From Clostridium kluyveri DSM 555 (lineage in GTDB: Bacteria > Bacillota > Clostridia > Clostridiales > Clostridiaceae), in contig NC_009706.1 in assembly GCF_000016505.1 (NCBI RefSeq), positions 1-64,000 of the forward strand: a stretch of 64,000 bases of DNA, given 5' to 3'. The position numbers were made by a program, and so were the translations under genes. Numbering within the stretch: position 1 is the first letter of the stretch; each line of letters begins with the position of its first letter. Below the pieces are notes generated by a model that saw only the letters and a list, made by a program, of their open reading frames with translations, was not told the DNA's origin and searched no databases. Shown here in pieces: positions 25,943 through 34,486 of the stretch.

Positions 25943-26875
25943 ATGGTACGAAAAGTAAAAAAGGAAAGCTTAGAAATATTCATATTTGTAACATTTCTAT
26001 TGATCGCTGTCATTACAGCTAGTGTTTATAAATTTATCATTACCCCAGAAAATCAACATATTTTTAAGATAGAACCGGATTCAACTGTCTCTATATCTCC
26101 TGATAAGTTGAACAGCCCCAATGTGATTCTGATCCGTTTAAAAGATCATGCTATCCTAATGCAAAAAAATAGCGAAGAAAAAATCTATCCTGCTTCTTTG
26201 ACTAAAATTATGACAGCCATTGTTGCAATAGAAAATTTACCTAATCTGAAGGAAGAAATAAGACTTACCAATTCTACATTTCAGAGGCTGTACGAAGCAG
26301 ATGCATCAATGACAGGTTTTCAGCCGGGTGAGAAGGTAAGTGCTATTGACCTTTTATATGGAGCACTGCTTCCAAGCGGTGCAGAGTCTTGTATTGGGCT
26401 TGCAAATCAAATTGCGGGTTCAGAGCAGGGATTCGTAAAGATGATGAATCAAAAGGCGGCAGATCTTGGTATGGATAACACTCATTTTGAAAATGTGACA
26501 GGGATTCATAATGAAAATCATTACACAACAGTCGAGAATTTGGCTGTTCTTCTAAGCTATGCATTGCAAAATGATACTTTCAGGGATATTTTTACTTCGT
26601 CCCGTCATTCAACACAACCCACGAATAAGCACCCTGATGGTATAACCTTTTACAGTACTATGTTTGAAGAACTCGACAATCAAAACATTATTGATGGGGA
26701 AATTTTAGGAGGAAAAACTGGATATACCGATGAAGTTGGTCTATGCCTTGCGAGTCTTGCCAAAGTAGGTAGACAAGAGTATATTCTGATTTCAGCTGGC
26801 GCGAAAGGGGATCACCATTCGGAACAGTATAATATTACCGATGCATTAGCTGTATACAACAGTATGGGAAAATAA
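25943..26875 (+). CDS. Serine-type D-alanyl-D-alanine carboxypeptidase
   Basis: Penicillin-binding-protein fold that trims the terminal D-Ala from peptidoglycan stems. One N-terminal membrane helix (about 10-32). Catalytic SxxK is SLTK (S85, K88), the third box is GGKTGYTDE, and the second box reads SGAES, so the usual SxN is replaced by SGA. ATG at 25943 has GAGGAG ten bases upstream and is preferred over the ATG at 25925. In a Van context it could act like VanY by removing D-Ala targets of glycopeptides. Elevated G+C relative to the genome. Confidence 0.85.
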   Translation: MVRKVKKESLEIFIFVTFLLIAVITASVYKFIITPENQHIFKIEPDSTVSISPDKLNSPNVILIRLKDHAILMQKNSEEKIYPASLTKIMTAIVAIENLPNLKEEIRLTNSTFQRLYEADASMTGFQPGEKVSAIDLLYGALLPSGAESCIGLANQIAGSEQGFVKMMNQKAADLGMDNTHFENVTGIHNENHYTTVENLAVLLSYALQNDTFRDIFTSSRHSTQPTNKHPDGITFYSTMFEELDNQNIIDGEILGGKTGYTDEVGLCLASLAKVGRQEYILISAGAKGDHHSEQYNITDALAVYNSMGK

Positions 26876-27196
26876 TAAGTTCTTCATATGTGGTAAAAAA
26901 CAATATATTACAATATAATTATGTTTAGTTTCAATAAGGAGTTAATAGAATACAGTATAATTGTAGTAAAATAAACACAAAAACTATAAATTAAGAACTT
27001 AATCTATTATTTTATGCTATATTTTTATAAATTATCCACAGGTTATTCACATTATCCACAATATTCCATTAACTGAAATTTTAAAACAACTTTAGAAATA
27101 AGTTTTTAAGAAATAAAAAGAAGTAAAACAATGTACTTATATCTCCTAAATTATAAGATTTAAAGATTAGGTGAAGAAACGAGGAAATATCATAAA
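26876..27196. other. AT-rich gap marking the end of the Van-like module
   Basis: Base composition drops back to the genome's low G+C directly after the carboxypeptidase stop. The gap holds the DnaA-box cluster described separately and otherwise no gene. Confidence 0.6.
27032..27060 (+). promoter_or_regulatory. Cluster of three DnaA boxes away from oriC
   Basis: TTATCCACA at 27032-27040, TTATTCACA at 27043-27051 and TTATCCACA at 27052-27060, all in the same orientation within 29 bp. Two are perfect consensus boxes. Such clusters can titrate or reactivate DnaA. Here the site lies between the imported module and a small conserved gene. Confidence 0.7.
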
Positions 27197-27370
27197 ATGA
27201 ACAGTAAAAAAATACAATGCTATAAATGTAAATATTATTACATTACATGGGATATAAAGTTTCCTTATGCATGCAAATTATATAAAGTAAAATCTAAGCA
27301 AGTTCCATCTATAATTGTTTCTAAATCTATAGGAACAGTATGTGATAAATTTGTGAAGAAATTACGATAA
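27197..27370 (+). CDS. Small cysteine-containing conserved protein (57 aa)
   Basis: A 57-codon frame with a GAGGAAAT ribosome site. It begins MNSKKIQCYKCKYYYITWD and has CxxC plus two later cysteines (FPYACKLYK, TVCDKF), suggesting a small metal-binding fold. Short proteins of this pattern with a KCKYYYVTWD-like start are common in clostridia and are sometimes mislabelled uracil-DNA glycosylase. Its function is unknown. Confidence 0.7.
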   Translation: MNSKKIQCYKCKYYYITWDIKFPYACKLYKVKSKQVPSIIVSKSIGTVCDKFVKKLR

Positions 27371-27577
27371 AAATATGAAATTTACAATATCTTTATGTTC
27401 AGAATATGCGATTTTTGCATTTTTTGATGGGATGATGCTCGTATATTAAACAAAAATTACATTTATTGGTTGTAAACCATTTACTTTAGCTCCATATTTC
27501 ACAAAGGATATATTACTTCAGCAAGGATAAAATATTAATGAATTGAAAATATGTACTTATAGGAGGTAATGCTTATT

Positions 27578-28027
27578 ATGGGTTTATTTAACAATGTTTT
27601 GGGAAATAACAATGATAATAAGAAAAGTGAAGATGAAGGAAGACTTACACTTCATAAGGAAGAGCTTGATATAAACAAAAACAAGATTAGAAAAGGTGAA
27701 GTTGAACTAAGTAAAGAAATTGTTGAAGAACAAAAAACGGTTGATGTTCCAGTTACTCATGAAGAAGTTGTTATCGAAAGAAGAGCAGTAGATAATCAAA
27801 CCAGCGATACGCCTATTGATGATAAGGAAACAATACGTATTCCGGTCAGTGAAGAACAGGTCAACGTGGATAAACATACTGTGGTGACTGGAGAAGTATC
27901 TGCCCATAAACGTGAAGTTGGAGAAACAAGGCGAGTAGATGAGAAACTAAAAAGAGAAGAAGCTCGTATAAACACGAATGGTAATGCGGATATAGTGGAT
28001 GACAATACAGATAATGGCTTACGTTAA
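27578..28027 (+). CDS. YsnF/AvaK-domain (DUF2382) stress protein, copy 1
   Basis: A 149-residue, highly charged protein. The DUF2382 domain is seen as alternating segments LTLHKEELDINKNKI, KTVDVPVTHEEVVIERR, TIRIPVSEEQVNVDKH and EVSAHKREVGETRRV. Members are linked to general stress and surface-associated roles but lack a defined activity. ATG at 27578 fits AGGAGG at 27561 better than the ATG at 27569. A related gene lies at 29947 on the other side of an IS110 element. Confidence 0.85.
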   Translation: MGLFNNVLGNNNDNKKSEDEGRLTLHKEELDINKNKIRKGEVELSKEIVEEQKTVDVPVTHEEVVIERRAVDNQTSDTPIDDKETIRIPVSEEQVNVDKHTVVTGEVSAHKREVGETRRVDEKLKREEARINTNGNADIVDDNTDNGLR

Positions 28028-28046
28028 GAAATTCATAAAATAAATT

Positions 28047-28092
28047 AAAAAACACCTCTCAAATTATATGTCAGATTTATGGGGTGTTTTTT
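28047..28092 (+). terminator. Terminator after YsnF copy 1
   Basis: aaaaaacacc (28047-28056) pairs with ggtgtttttt (28083-28092); the second arm supplies the T-run. Confidence 0.8.
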
Positions 28093-28447
28093 AGACCATC
28101 TACAAGAAATCAGTAGAAAATTGAAAAATCATTTTGTATTAAAAAACCATATGTGGAGATATAAATATTTACTATGTTAGATATGATGGGGTAAGCATTA
28201 GAACTATTTGCTTATAAATAATAGAATTCTATGAAAATAGACCAGCTATTAAAAGTCAATAGTAAATCGAATTTATTTTGCCTTTGTGATTATAGAATTT
28301 CTGTTAGAACCCGTCAAGGGAGAAAGAGCTCCTTGACAGAACCTACCATAAATTCTTATGTAAAATTAGGCAAAACAAATAAGCCTAGATTAGAAATGAG
28401 AAAATTAGGCTGATTTAGGTTAGGTATAAGGACAAATATTTGTAACC
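28093..28447. other. Non-coding flank downstream of the IS110 transposase
   Basis: Holds a hairpin gtcaagggag/ctccttgac around 28313-28337 and no convincing gene. It probably contains the transposase-distal end of the IS110 element, whose exact boundary I cannot place without a second copy. Confidence 0.4.
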
Positions 28448-29626
28448 TTAAAGAATATTTGGAACATAGGGTTTGTCATTTGTAAGTACAGCAAAGATAA
28501 TATTACACATTTTTCTTGCAACAGCACCTATAGCTGTTAAATGATGTTTGCCACGTGCCCTTAAAGCCTGATAATACAAAGATAGTGCTGGATCTTTAAA
28601 AGCTGCAACAGTAGCAGCAAGCCAAATTGCTCTACGAAGATAAGGAGAACCTCGTTTAGATATTTTGGTTTGTGTTCCGACAAAGTCGCCAGATTGCTTT
28701 ACAGAAGCATCTAGACCAGCGTAGGCAACTAATTGTGGTGCAGATTCAAAACGTGAAATATCACCAATTTCCCCAATGATAACAGCACCAAGAACATCAC
28801 CAATACCAGTTATTGTAGTGATAACTTGGTTAGTTCTATGGAGTAAAGTAGATATCTCATTTTCAAGTTCTTTTAACTGCTCTTCGATAAAATTAATTTG
28901 GGCAATAATTTGTTTAATTTGAAAAGCAAAGGCATCCTTTGCAAAACTAACACCAAAAGTATTAGAAGCGGACTCTTGTATTTCGGAAGCTTTAGAGATA
29001 CCAAAGCGACCTCTACTTGCTTCAGATAAAAGCTTAGAAAGAGTATCGGTATCTATAGAAAGTATATCCTCAGGAGTAGGATAGTTAGATAGTAACTCTC
29101 TAGATGTAACTCCAAAAGTATCAGAGAAAAGTTTTGAGTACTCATGGAAAACCTGATCTAACAATGCAATACACTTACGTTTCCAGTCTGAGCATTCATC
29201 TACTAAAGAAAAACGATAGCGAGAAAGTTGGCGTAAAGCCATAATATCTTCATCAGCTAAAGAAGTAGTTGAAAACTCACCGAAACGCATGATTTGAGCT
29301 ATGATAAAAGAATCTTTAGAATCATTCTTAGTTTGTCTAATATACATTTTTCTGAATGCTTCTGATTGGATAGGGTTAATAACATAAACAGTAAATCCGA
29401 GCTCCAGTAAATAAGAATAAAGACTAAGCCAATAATGACCAGTAGCTTCCATTCCAATAATTACATTGGAGGAACCTGCTTCAAATTTATTAAGTAAGGC
29501 AATAAGCTTATTGCTACCAGACTCAGAATTTGAAAAGGAAATACTTTTATCCAAAAGCTTACCATTAGAATCAATAATAGAAGCTTCGTGGTTTTTCTTA
29601 GCAATATCAATACCAGCATAAAACAT
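28448..29626 (-). CDS. IS110-family transposase (DEDD recombinase)
   Basis: A 392-residue protein with the N-terminal RuvC-like DEDD domain (YAGIDIAKKNH, VIIGMEATGHYW, KNDSKDSFIIA) and the C-terminal transposase_20 domain (ITGIGDVLGAVIIGEIGD, LVAYAGLDASVKQSG, KRGSPYLRRAIW), where the serine in RGSPYLR is the likely nucleophile. IS110 recombinases are guided by a bridge RNA from the element's own non-coding end. The frame is intact, so the element may be active. Confidence 0.95.
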   Translation of the reverse strand: MFYAGIDIAKKNHEASIIDSNGKLLDKSISFSNSESGSNKLIALLNKFEAGSSNVIIGMEATGHYWLSLYSYLLELGFTVYVINPIQSEAFRKMYIRQTKNDSKDSFIIAQIMRFGEFSTTSLADEDIMALRQLSRYRFSLVDECSDWKRKCIALLDQVFHEYSKLFSDTFGVTSRELLSNYPTPEDILSIDTDTLSKLLSEASRGRFGISKASEIQESASNTFGVSFAKDAFAFQIKQIIAQINFIEEQLKELENEISTLLHRTNQVITTITGIGDVLGAVIIGEIGDISRFESAPQLVAYAGLDASVKQSGDFVGTQTKISKRGSPYLRRAIWLAATVAAFKDPALSLYYQALRARGKHHLTAIGAVARKMCNIIFAVLTNDKPYVPNIL

Positions 29627-29880
29627 AAAATCACCAGCTTTTATAGTATTAACAGATAAAGACTAGAACCTCTGTGCTTTACAACAATACAACCTCGTTA
29701 GATATTCAGTAACTAGGTACTATCCAGCTCATTCGCATATAGATGTAAAGAAGAGGCGTAACCCTATTTTAGGAAGACAACGCTTCAGGGAGGAAAACTA
29801 CGACCCCTATCTGTACAAATATTATCTCATAAGATCAATGAGATAGAAAAGAAAAATAAAGTAAATTAAAGTTATTTAAC
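29627..29880 (-). ncRNA. Predicted bridge-RNA region of the IS110 element
   Basis: A 250-nt non-coding stretch directly upstream of the transposase start. In IS110-group elements this end encodes a structured RNA with target- and donor-binding loops. I infer its presence from position; I have not derived the loops. Confidence 0.45.
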
Positions 29881-29946
29881 TTTAACTATATTATACGAGG
29901 AGTAAATAAAAGATAATTTTAAGTTATTGATATAGGAGGATAGAGC

Positions 29947-30411
29947 ATGTTAAACAAATATGTGCCTAGTATGGAAAGTGTTCAAACGGTTTCAAATAAG
30001 ATTCCTCATAATGTAGACAGTAGTGTAAATATGCAGCTTCGCAAGGAACAAATGGAAATATCTAAGGACAAAATGAAAACTGGTGAGGTATCCATTCGCA
30101 AGGAACTCTTAACTGAAGAAAAAAATATTACTGTACCTGTGAAACGGGAGGAACTTGTTATTGAAAAGAGTGTTTTTGATTCCCCATCTCATAATAAATC
30201 AGATGTTCATACTGAAACTATTCGAATACCTATTAGTGAAGAACGTATTGATATATACAAACAGCCAGTAACTTTAGAAGATGTTTCAGTTAGTAATCAT
30301 CAATATAATCAGGTGGAGCATGTAACTGAAACACTAAGAAAGGAAGTGCCTCACATTAGTACTAAGGAGGAAGCAAAAATTATGGATAAGGAAATTGATA
30401 AAAAATATTGA
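29947..30411 (+). CDS. YsnF/AvaK-domain (DUF2382) stress protein, copy 2
   Basis: A 154-residue paralog of 27578-28027, with the same segments: MQLRKEQMEISKDKMKTGEV, NITVPVKREELVIEK, TIRIPISEERIDIYKQ. The N-terminus lacks the GLFNNVLG start of copy 1. A strong AGGAGG precedes the ATG. A promoter-like tract lies just upstream, outside the IS. Function as for copy 1, unknown in detail. Confidence 0.83.
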   Translation: MLNKYVPSMESVQTVSNKIPHNVDSSVNMQLRKEQMEISKDKMKTGEVSIRKELLTEEKNITVPVKREELVIEKSVFDSPSHNKSDVHTETIRIPISEERIDIYKQPVTLEDVSVSNHQYNQVEHVTETLRKEVPHISTKEEAKIMDKEIDKKY

Positions 30412-30489
30412 AGTTAGAATTATGAAATTAATATTCTATAGCATATATATTATTAATTGCTTTCATATCTTACACTTATTTTCTAAAAC

Positions 30490-30526
30490 AAAAATAAGCA
30501 CCCTAGATGACGAGTGCTTATTTTTA
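30490..30526. terminator. Bidirectional terminator
   Basis: aaaataagcac (30491-30501) and gtgcttatttt (30514-30524) form a perfect stem with A- and T-runs, serving both the YsnF gene and the convergent metallo-hydrolase gene. Confidence 0.9.
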
Positions 30527-30541
30527 ACAATATCATTTTTT

Positions 30542-31405
30542 TCACCTATTATTAATTATTGATTTAATCATAGCTCGATTATTTATCTCAAAGGCATAAT
30601 CTGGTTGATATAACTTGTACTCTTCATCTCTAAAAAAATTTTCAAATTCTTTAAAAATTTTATCTTGATCAAATCCTAATGAGAATAATTTAAGTACAAA
30701 ATTCCTGGTATTATTTGCAGCTTGAATACATTTTTTCCAATATGTAGGCGTTTCACTTTTATCAACCAAGCCAAAGTGAGGAGATATAATGTATCGTGGA
30801 TTGGCTTTCTGGCATTTATTGATGGAGTTTATTGTTTGTTTATAACTGATTATAAATGCAGAATTAATTTTTCCTGATTTACTCATACATCCAGTTGTCT
30901 CGCTTGGAAAGATAACCTCATTATTAACTAGAAATGATAATGAACACTTTGTATGACCAGGTGTTTCTAATACATCAATATTTGTATTACCTAAATTTAA
31001 TGAGTCTCCTTCTGAAATTTTATGATCTACTTTCATTAAAGTATCATCGTAGTCTATTAATTGGCTGGATCCATAATATAGTACAGACTGATTGTTTAGT
31101 TCTTTAATTGTTTTTAAAGCACTTTTTTTAGTTAAAATATTTTGTGCATATTCTGCCGCCATTACTTTAACATCAGGCCATACTTTTCTTAAGTATGGTA
31201 CTGCACTAATATGATCGTAATGGGAGTGACTAAGAAGTATATAGTCTAACTTTCTTTCATCATTAAGCACTTGCTGAATATTTCTTATAAGACTAGAAGC
31301 GCAGTATGCCATTCCGCAATCAATTAATGCTGTTTTATCTTTTCCGAGTATCAAAAATGCAGTGCTGCTGCCTTTCCCGCTTGTTACGTTTATTATATTC
31401 TTCAT
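30542..31405 (-). CDS. Metallo-beta-lactamase-fold hydrolase
   Basis: A 287-residue protein with the zinc-binding motif HSHYDH (in LLSHSHYDHISAVPYL), a second metal site ETPGHTKCSLSFL, and a late histidine in IISPHFGLVDK. The fold covers many hydrolases (glyoxalase-like, lactonase, nuclease); nothing here pins down the substrate. The N-terminal GKGSSTAFLILG and IDCGMAYC resemble small-molecule hydrolases. Single gene with its own terminator. Confidence 0.85.
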   Translation of the reverse strand: MKNIINVTSGKGSSTAFLILGKDKTALIDCGMAYCASSLIRNIQQVLNDERKLDYILLSHSHYDHISAVPYLRKVWPDVKVMAAEYAQNILTKKSALKTIKELNNQSVLYYGSSQLIDYDDTLMKVDHKISEGDSLNLGNTNIDVLETPGHTKCSLSFLVNNEVIFPSETTGCMSKSGKINSAFIISYKQTINSINKCQKANPRYIISPHFGLVDKSETPTYWKKCIQAANNTRNFVLKLFSLGFDQDKIFKEFENFFRDEEYKLYQPDYAFEINNRAMIKSIINNR

Positions 31406-31523
31406 TATTTAATCAGCTTTAAAAAATCTATAAAAACCTAAATAAATACATAAAGATTATAGATTTAATTCATACACTCAATATTGCTATTAGTGTACAT
31501 AATAACATTTCTCTATAATGTCA

Positions 31524-31541
31524 TACCGCAAGCTGACGGTA
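31524..31541. repeat. IS605-type right-end hairpin
   Basis: TACCG-CAAGCTGA-CGGTA forms a short stem-loop just downstream (minus strand) of the TnpB stump. Subterminal hairpins of this kind are what IS200/IS605 transposases recognise, and the same end encodes the omega-RNA of TnpB elements. Confidence 0.5.
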
Positions 31542-31564
31542 CTTTTGCCACTTCCCTTCTAAAA

Positions 31565-31786
31565 TTAAGCAACTAATTTTCCATTTTGAAAATATAGAGT
31601 AGTTACTTTATTTATATTCTTATAATTCAATTGTTGATTTTGTTTATATCTATTAAGGATATTTATTGCAGAATTGATATCCCTATCTATATTCATTCCA
31701 CATTTACATTTATAAACTCTATTTGATAATGGCATAGATTGCTCTTTGAGTTAATCTATAGTTTTTTCTTGAATATCATTACCCAT
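31565..31786 (-). pseudogene. TnpB (IS605 OrfB) C-terminal remnant
   Basis: Reading the minus strand gives SNRVYKCKCGMNIDRDINSA and INILNRY before a final KLVA stop. This is the zinc-ribbon and last RuvC motif (DRDINSAINIL) of TnpB nucleases. An in-frame stop precedes LKEQSMPL, and everything upstream of about 31786 is lost. It is a dead fragment left by an IS200/IS605-type element. Confidence 0.82.
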
Positions 31787-32454
31787 ATATTTTCCCTCTT
31801 AATTATTTATGTAGAATAACTCACTCTACATTATTTTCCAAATTTCCCCTTAAAAACAAAAAAAGATGACAGTATATGCCACCTCTAATATTAAATGAAG
31901 AAAGAAGTAATTCCTTTATTATTTCTTTTTTATTGTCGGTGCGTCCAGATAAGCTGGACCATGCTTACTGGTGAAAGTCCAGTCTAGGTAATTACCAAGA
32001 AGCCTAGTAGCCAATCACCATGTGCAGTAGAAATACTGGGCATGAAGCGTGAAGGTAATATATCCCGAAAGGGAGATAGCGAAAATGCAGGTTGTAATAT
32101 AAAATGAATTCTGCCGCATCGTTAAAAAGGTCTCCGATAGGAGGAAAAGAGGGAGTTGAGCCTTGCGAAATTGGGTGAAAACCACGGAAGATGGGAAGAA
32201 CTTGGATAGCACCATCGAAGAATCCTCCGGTGTAGAGGAAACGACATGTATTTATAGTATGGTTCGGAACTGGAGAGACCTTCATCTGCACGGCGATAGC
32301 CGTAAAATGAAAGCATATAAGCTAATGGCGAAATTGTCATTTCAGCAGAAAAGGAGTCGGAGGAGTTAATAGTACCAATAATTATGCAGACAACAAAACT
32401 GTATATAGGGAAGGAACTCTACTTTATTCAAGTTTTCAAAGGAGGTAAGAGTGA

Positions 32455-33747
32455 GTGAATGCGAAAGCTAACAACACCATAGACAAAGTTCGAGAACTTC
32501 AGAGAAAACTATATCTAAGTGCCAAAACTAATAAGAAACGGAAGTTTCACTCTCTATATGACAAAGTTTATAGAGAAGATATTCTATTAAAAGCATGGAA
32601 ACAAGTGAAAGCCAATAAAGGTTCCGGTGGGATTGATGATATGCATATTGATGATGTTATAAAGTATGGAGAAAATAAATTTCTCAAAGAAATACAACAA
32701 AAATTAATAGAAAATAATTATCATCCTAAGCCGGTGAAAAGAGTATTCATCCCAAAGAAAGGCGGTAAGAAAAGACCATTGGGAATTCCAATAATTAAAG
32801 ATAGAGTTGTGCAAATGGCAACTAAAATAGTTATTGAACCTGTATTTGAAGCAGATTTTAAGGAATATTCATATGGCTTTCGCCCCAAGCACAACCAACA
32901 TCAAGCCTTAGACGTTATAAGAAAGAAATGTAATAACAAAGGTTGGTGGGTACTTGATGCAGATATCAAAAGTTATTTTGATAATATAAATCACGATAAG
33001 TTAATGATATTGATAAAACAAAGGGTATCAGACAGACGAATGTTAAAACTTATAATGAAATGGTTAAAGGTGGGGGTAATGGAAGATGGAGAGTATAAAG
33101 AAAGTGAAATGGGCTCTCCGCAAGGATCACCCATCAGTCCATTGCTTTCAAATATATATCTAAATTATTTTGATGTGGTATGGGATAAATACTATAAACA
33201 TCTTGGCACGCTTGTAAAGTTTGCTGATGATTTTATTGTTATCTCAAGAACAAAGAAAGAAATATACCATGCATATAATGCAGTAAAGAAAATCTTCAAA
33301 AGACTAGAATTACAGTTACATCCTGATAAAACAAGGTTTGTGAATATGTGGGATGGTAAAGAAGGATTTGATTTTCTCGGGTTTCATCATAGGCGTAGCC
33401 TTGTGGAGAATGGTAAAGGGCAGAGATATCATACAACAATACAAGTGCCTAATCAAAAGGCTATGAAAAATATGAGAAGAAAGATTAAAGAAGTCCTTGG
33501 AAACAGGTCAAATTTGAAGATGGATATGTATGATTTAGTCCAGATAATGAACAAGAAAATAGTAGGACTTAAGAATTACTATAATCTAAAGTATTCTGGT
33601 AAGCAATTAAATAAAATAGATTGGTATATTATAGAAAGGTTTACGATTTGGTACAACAATAAGAAACAACGTAGACCCCGACATAGAGGTGTAAAAGAGG
33701 TAATGAATAAACTCAGTGAAATAGGATTACGAAAACTTTCTTCTTAG
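32455..33747 (+). CDS. Group II intron reverse transcriptase/maturase
   Basis: A 430-residue RT. The palm motif is FADDF near residue 256 instead of the common YADDF. Other RT blocks are GKKRPLGIPIIKDRVVQMA, SYGFRP, DADIKSYFDNI and GSPQGSPISPLLSNIYL. A maturase (X) domain follows and there is no HNH endonuclease, so insertion would rely on existing ends or stem-loops. GTG start behind AAAGGAGGT. Frame intact, so splicing and mobility are plausible. Confidence 0.95.
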   Translation: MNAKANNTIDKVRELQRKLYLSAKTNKKRKFHSLYDKVYREDILLKAWKQVKANKGSGGIDDMHIDDVIKYGENKFLKEIQQKLIENNYHPKPVKRVFIPKKGGKKRPLGIPIIKDRVVQMATKIVIEPVFEADFKEYSYGFRPKHNQHQALDVIRKKCNNKGWWVLDADIKSYFDNINHDKLMILIKQRVSDRRMLKLIMKWLKVGVMEDGEYKESEMGSPQGSPISPLLSNIYLNYFDVVWDKYYKHLGTLVKFADDFIVISRTKKEIYHAYNAVKKIFKRLELQLHPDKTRFVNMWDGKEGFDFLGFHHRRSLVENGKGQRYHTTIQVPNQKAMKNMRRKIKEVLGNRSNLKMDMYDLVQIMNKKIVGLKNYYNLKYSGKQLNKIDWYIIERFTIWYNNKKQRRPRHRGVKEVMNKLSEIGLRKLSS

Positions 33748-33780
33748 GGTTGTAATGCCTTAGAAAGAAGAATATCGGAA

Positions 33781-33812
33781 AGCCGTGTGCGGGAAAATCG
33801 CATGCACGGTTT
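33781..33812 (+). ncRNA. Group II intron domain V
   Basis: agccgtgtgcg ggaaaat cgcatgcacggtt forms the expected stem with an internal bulge and a GNRA-like GAAA loop region, the catalytic heart of the intron. Confidence 0.85.
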
Positions 33813-33888
33813 GATGAGGGTGCGAAGGAAAACAAAGTTTTCCTTCAATCTACCCTACCATAACTCATTAACTATTGTTTCTCGTTGA

Positions 33889-34359
33889 TTAAGGTTGAGA
33901 AAAAGTTTTTAAAAAATGTCGTATACCGCCTTCACCTATATTTATTTTGCCATATTCTTCCTTCTTGAGCCTTCTAGCTATTTCATTATCAGATATTCCT
34001 AAAATTTTCCAATAAAGTATGTTGTTTTTCTGAGCTAAAAGCTTAGAATCAAATTTTTCACCTTGCCTTTTATGTATATATCCCTTATCCAACTCTCTTT
34101 TTAAGTTTTCATTTTCAACTTGTAATTTCATATTTTCACGTCTAAGATGTTGCATTTGTTCATCTAAAGTATTATACATACTTGTAAACTCAATTATAGC
34201 ATTTTTATACTGATTAATTACATCATTAATGGCTCTGCGTATACCCACAATTTTTGAATCTTTTAGAAGCTTTTTTAATACTATCAGTTTATTTTCTATT
34301 CCATTTATTTCAAGATCAGGTTTGTCTTTCCTCTCTTTATCTTTCCAATATATAACCAC
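33889..34359 (-). CDS. Coiled-coil protein with C-terminal helix-turn-helix-like segment
   Basis: A 156-residue charged protein with a coiled coil at about 60-105 (RRENMKLQVENENLKREL) and a C-terminal segment KILGISDNEIARRLKKEEYG that resembles a recombinase-type helix-turn-helix. I do not recognise the family with certainty. Its place after decayed recombinase-like sequence on the same strand recalls the small third protein of Tn554-like transposition modules, but this is only positional. Confidence 0.5.
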   Translation of the reverse strand: MVIYWKDKERKDKPDLEINGIENKLIVLKKLLKDSKIVGIRRAINDVINQYKNAIIEFTSMYNTLDEQMQHLRRENMKLQVENENLKRELDKGYIHKRQGEKFDSKLLAQKNNILYWKILGISDNEIARRLKKEEYGKINIGEGGIRHFLKTFSQP

Positions 34360-34486
34360 TCAAAAATCACCTTTTTTCTCGTATTTTAAGCTTATACTAC
34401 GAATTTTTTATTATATTATAATACCTTATATAAGATAAGTAAAGTATAGAAAATATTTAAAGAATAAGCGCCAGTTTTACCTATGT

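Larger units (their letters stand above)
28200..29900 (-). mobile_element. IS110-family insertion sequence (approximate limits)
   Basis: A DEDD transposase with a non-coding flank on each side, inserted between two paralogous YsnF genes. IS110 elements have no obvious terminal inverted repeats, so the limits are estimates. The stretch upstream of the transposase start (29627 to about 29880) is the expected place for a bridge RNA in IS110-type elements. Confidence 0.7.
31939..33858 (+). mobile_element. Group II intron with ORF
   Basis: Begins with GTGCG at 31939, the conserved group II 5' end, contains a reverse-transcriptase/maturase ORF in domain IV, and ends with domain V (33781-33812) and a short domain VI closing near ctaccctac around 33858. 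Preceded by T-rich sequence that could be the tail of a terminator. The insertion point is intergenic, 30 bp from the end of the next gene on the minus strand. Confidence 0.88.

Noticed and set aside
28231..28413. A 60-codon frame beside the IS110 element
   Set aside because: No ribosome site, no protein-like pattern, and it overlaps a hairpin likely to belong to the IS end.
32004..32369. Overlapping short frames in the 5' part of the group II intron
   Set aside because: This is the structured intron RNA upstream of the RT gene; frames lack ribosome sites.
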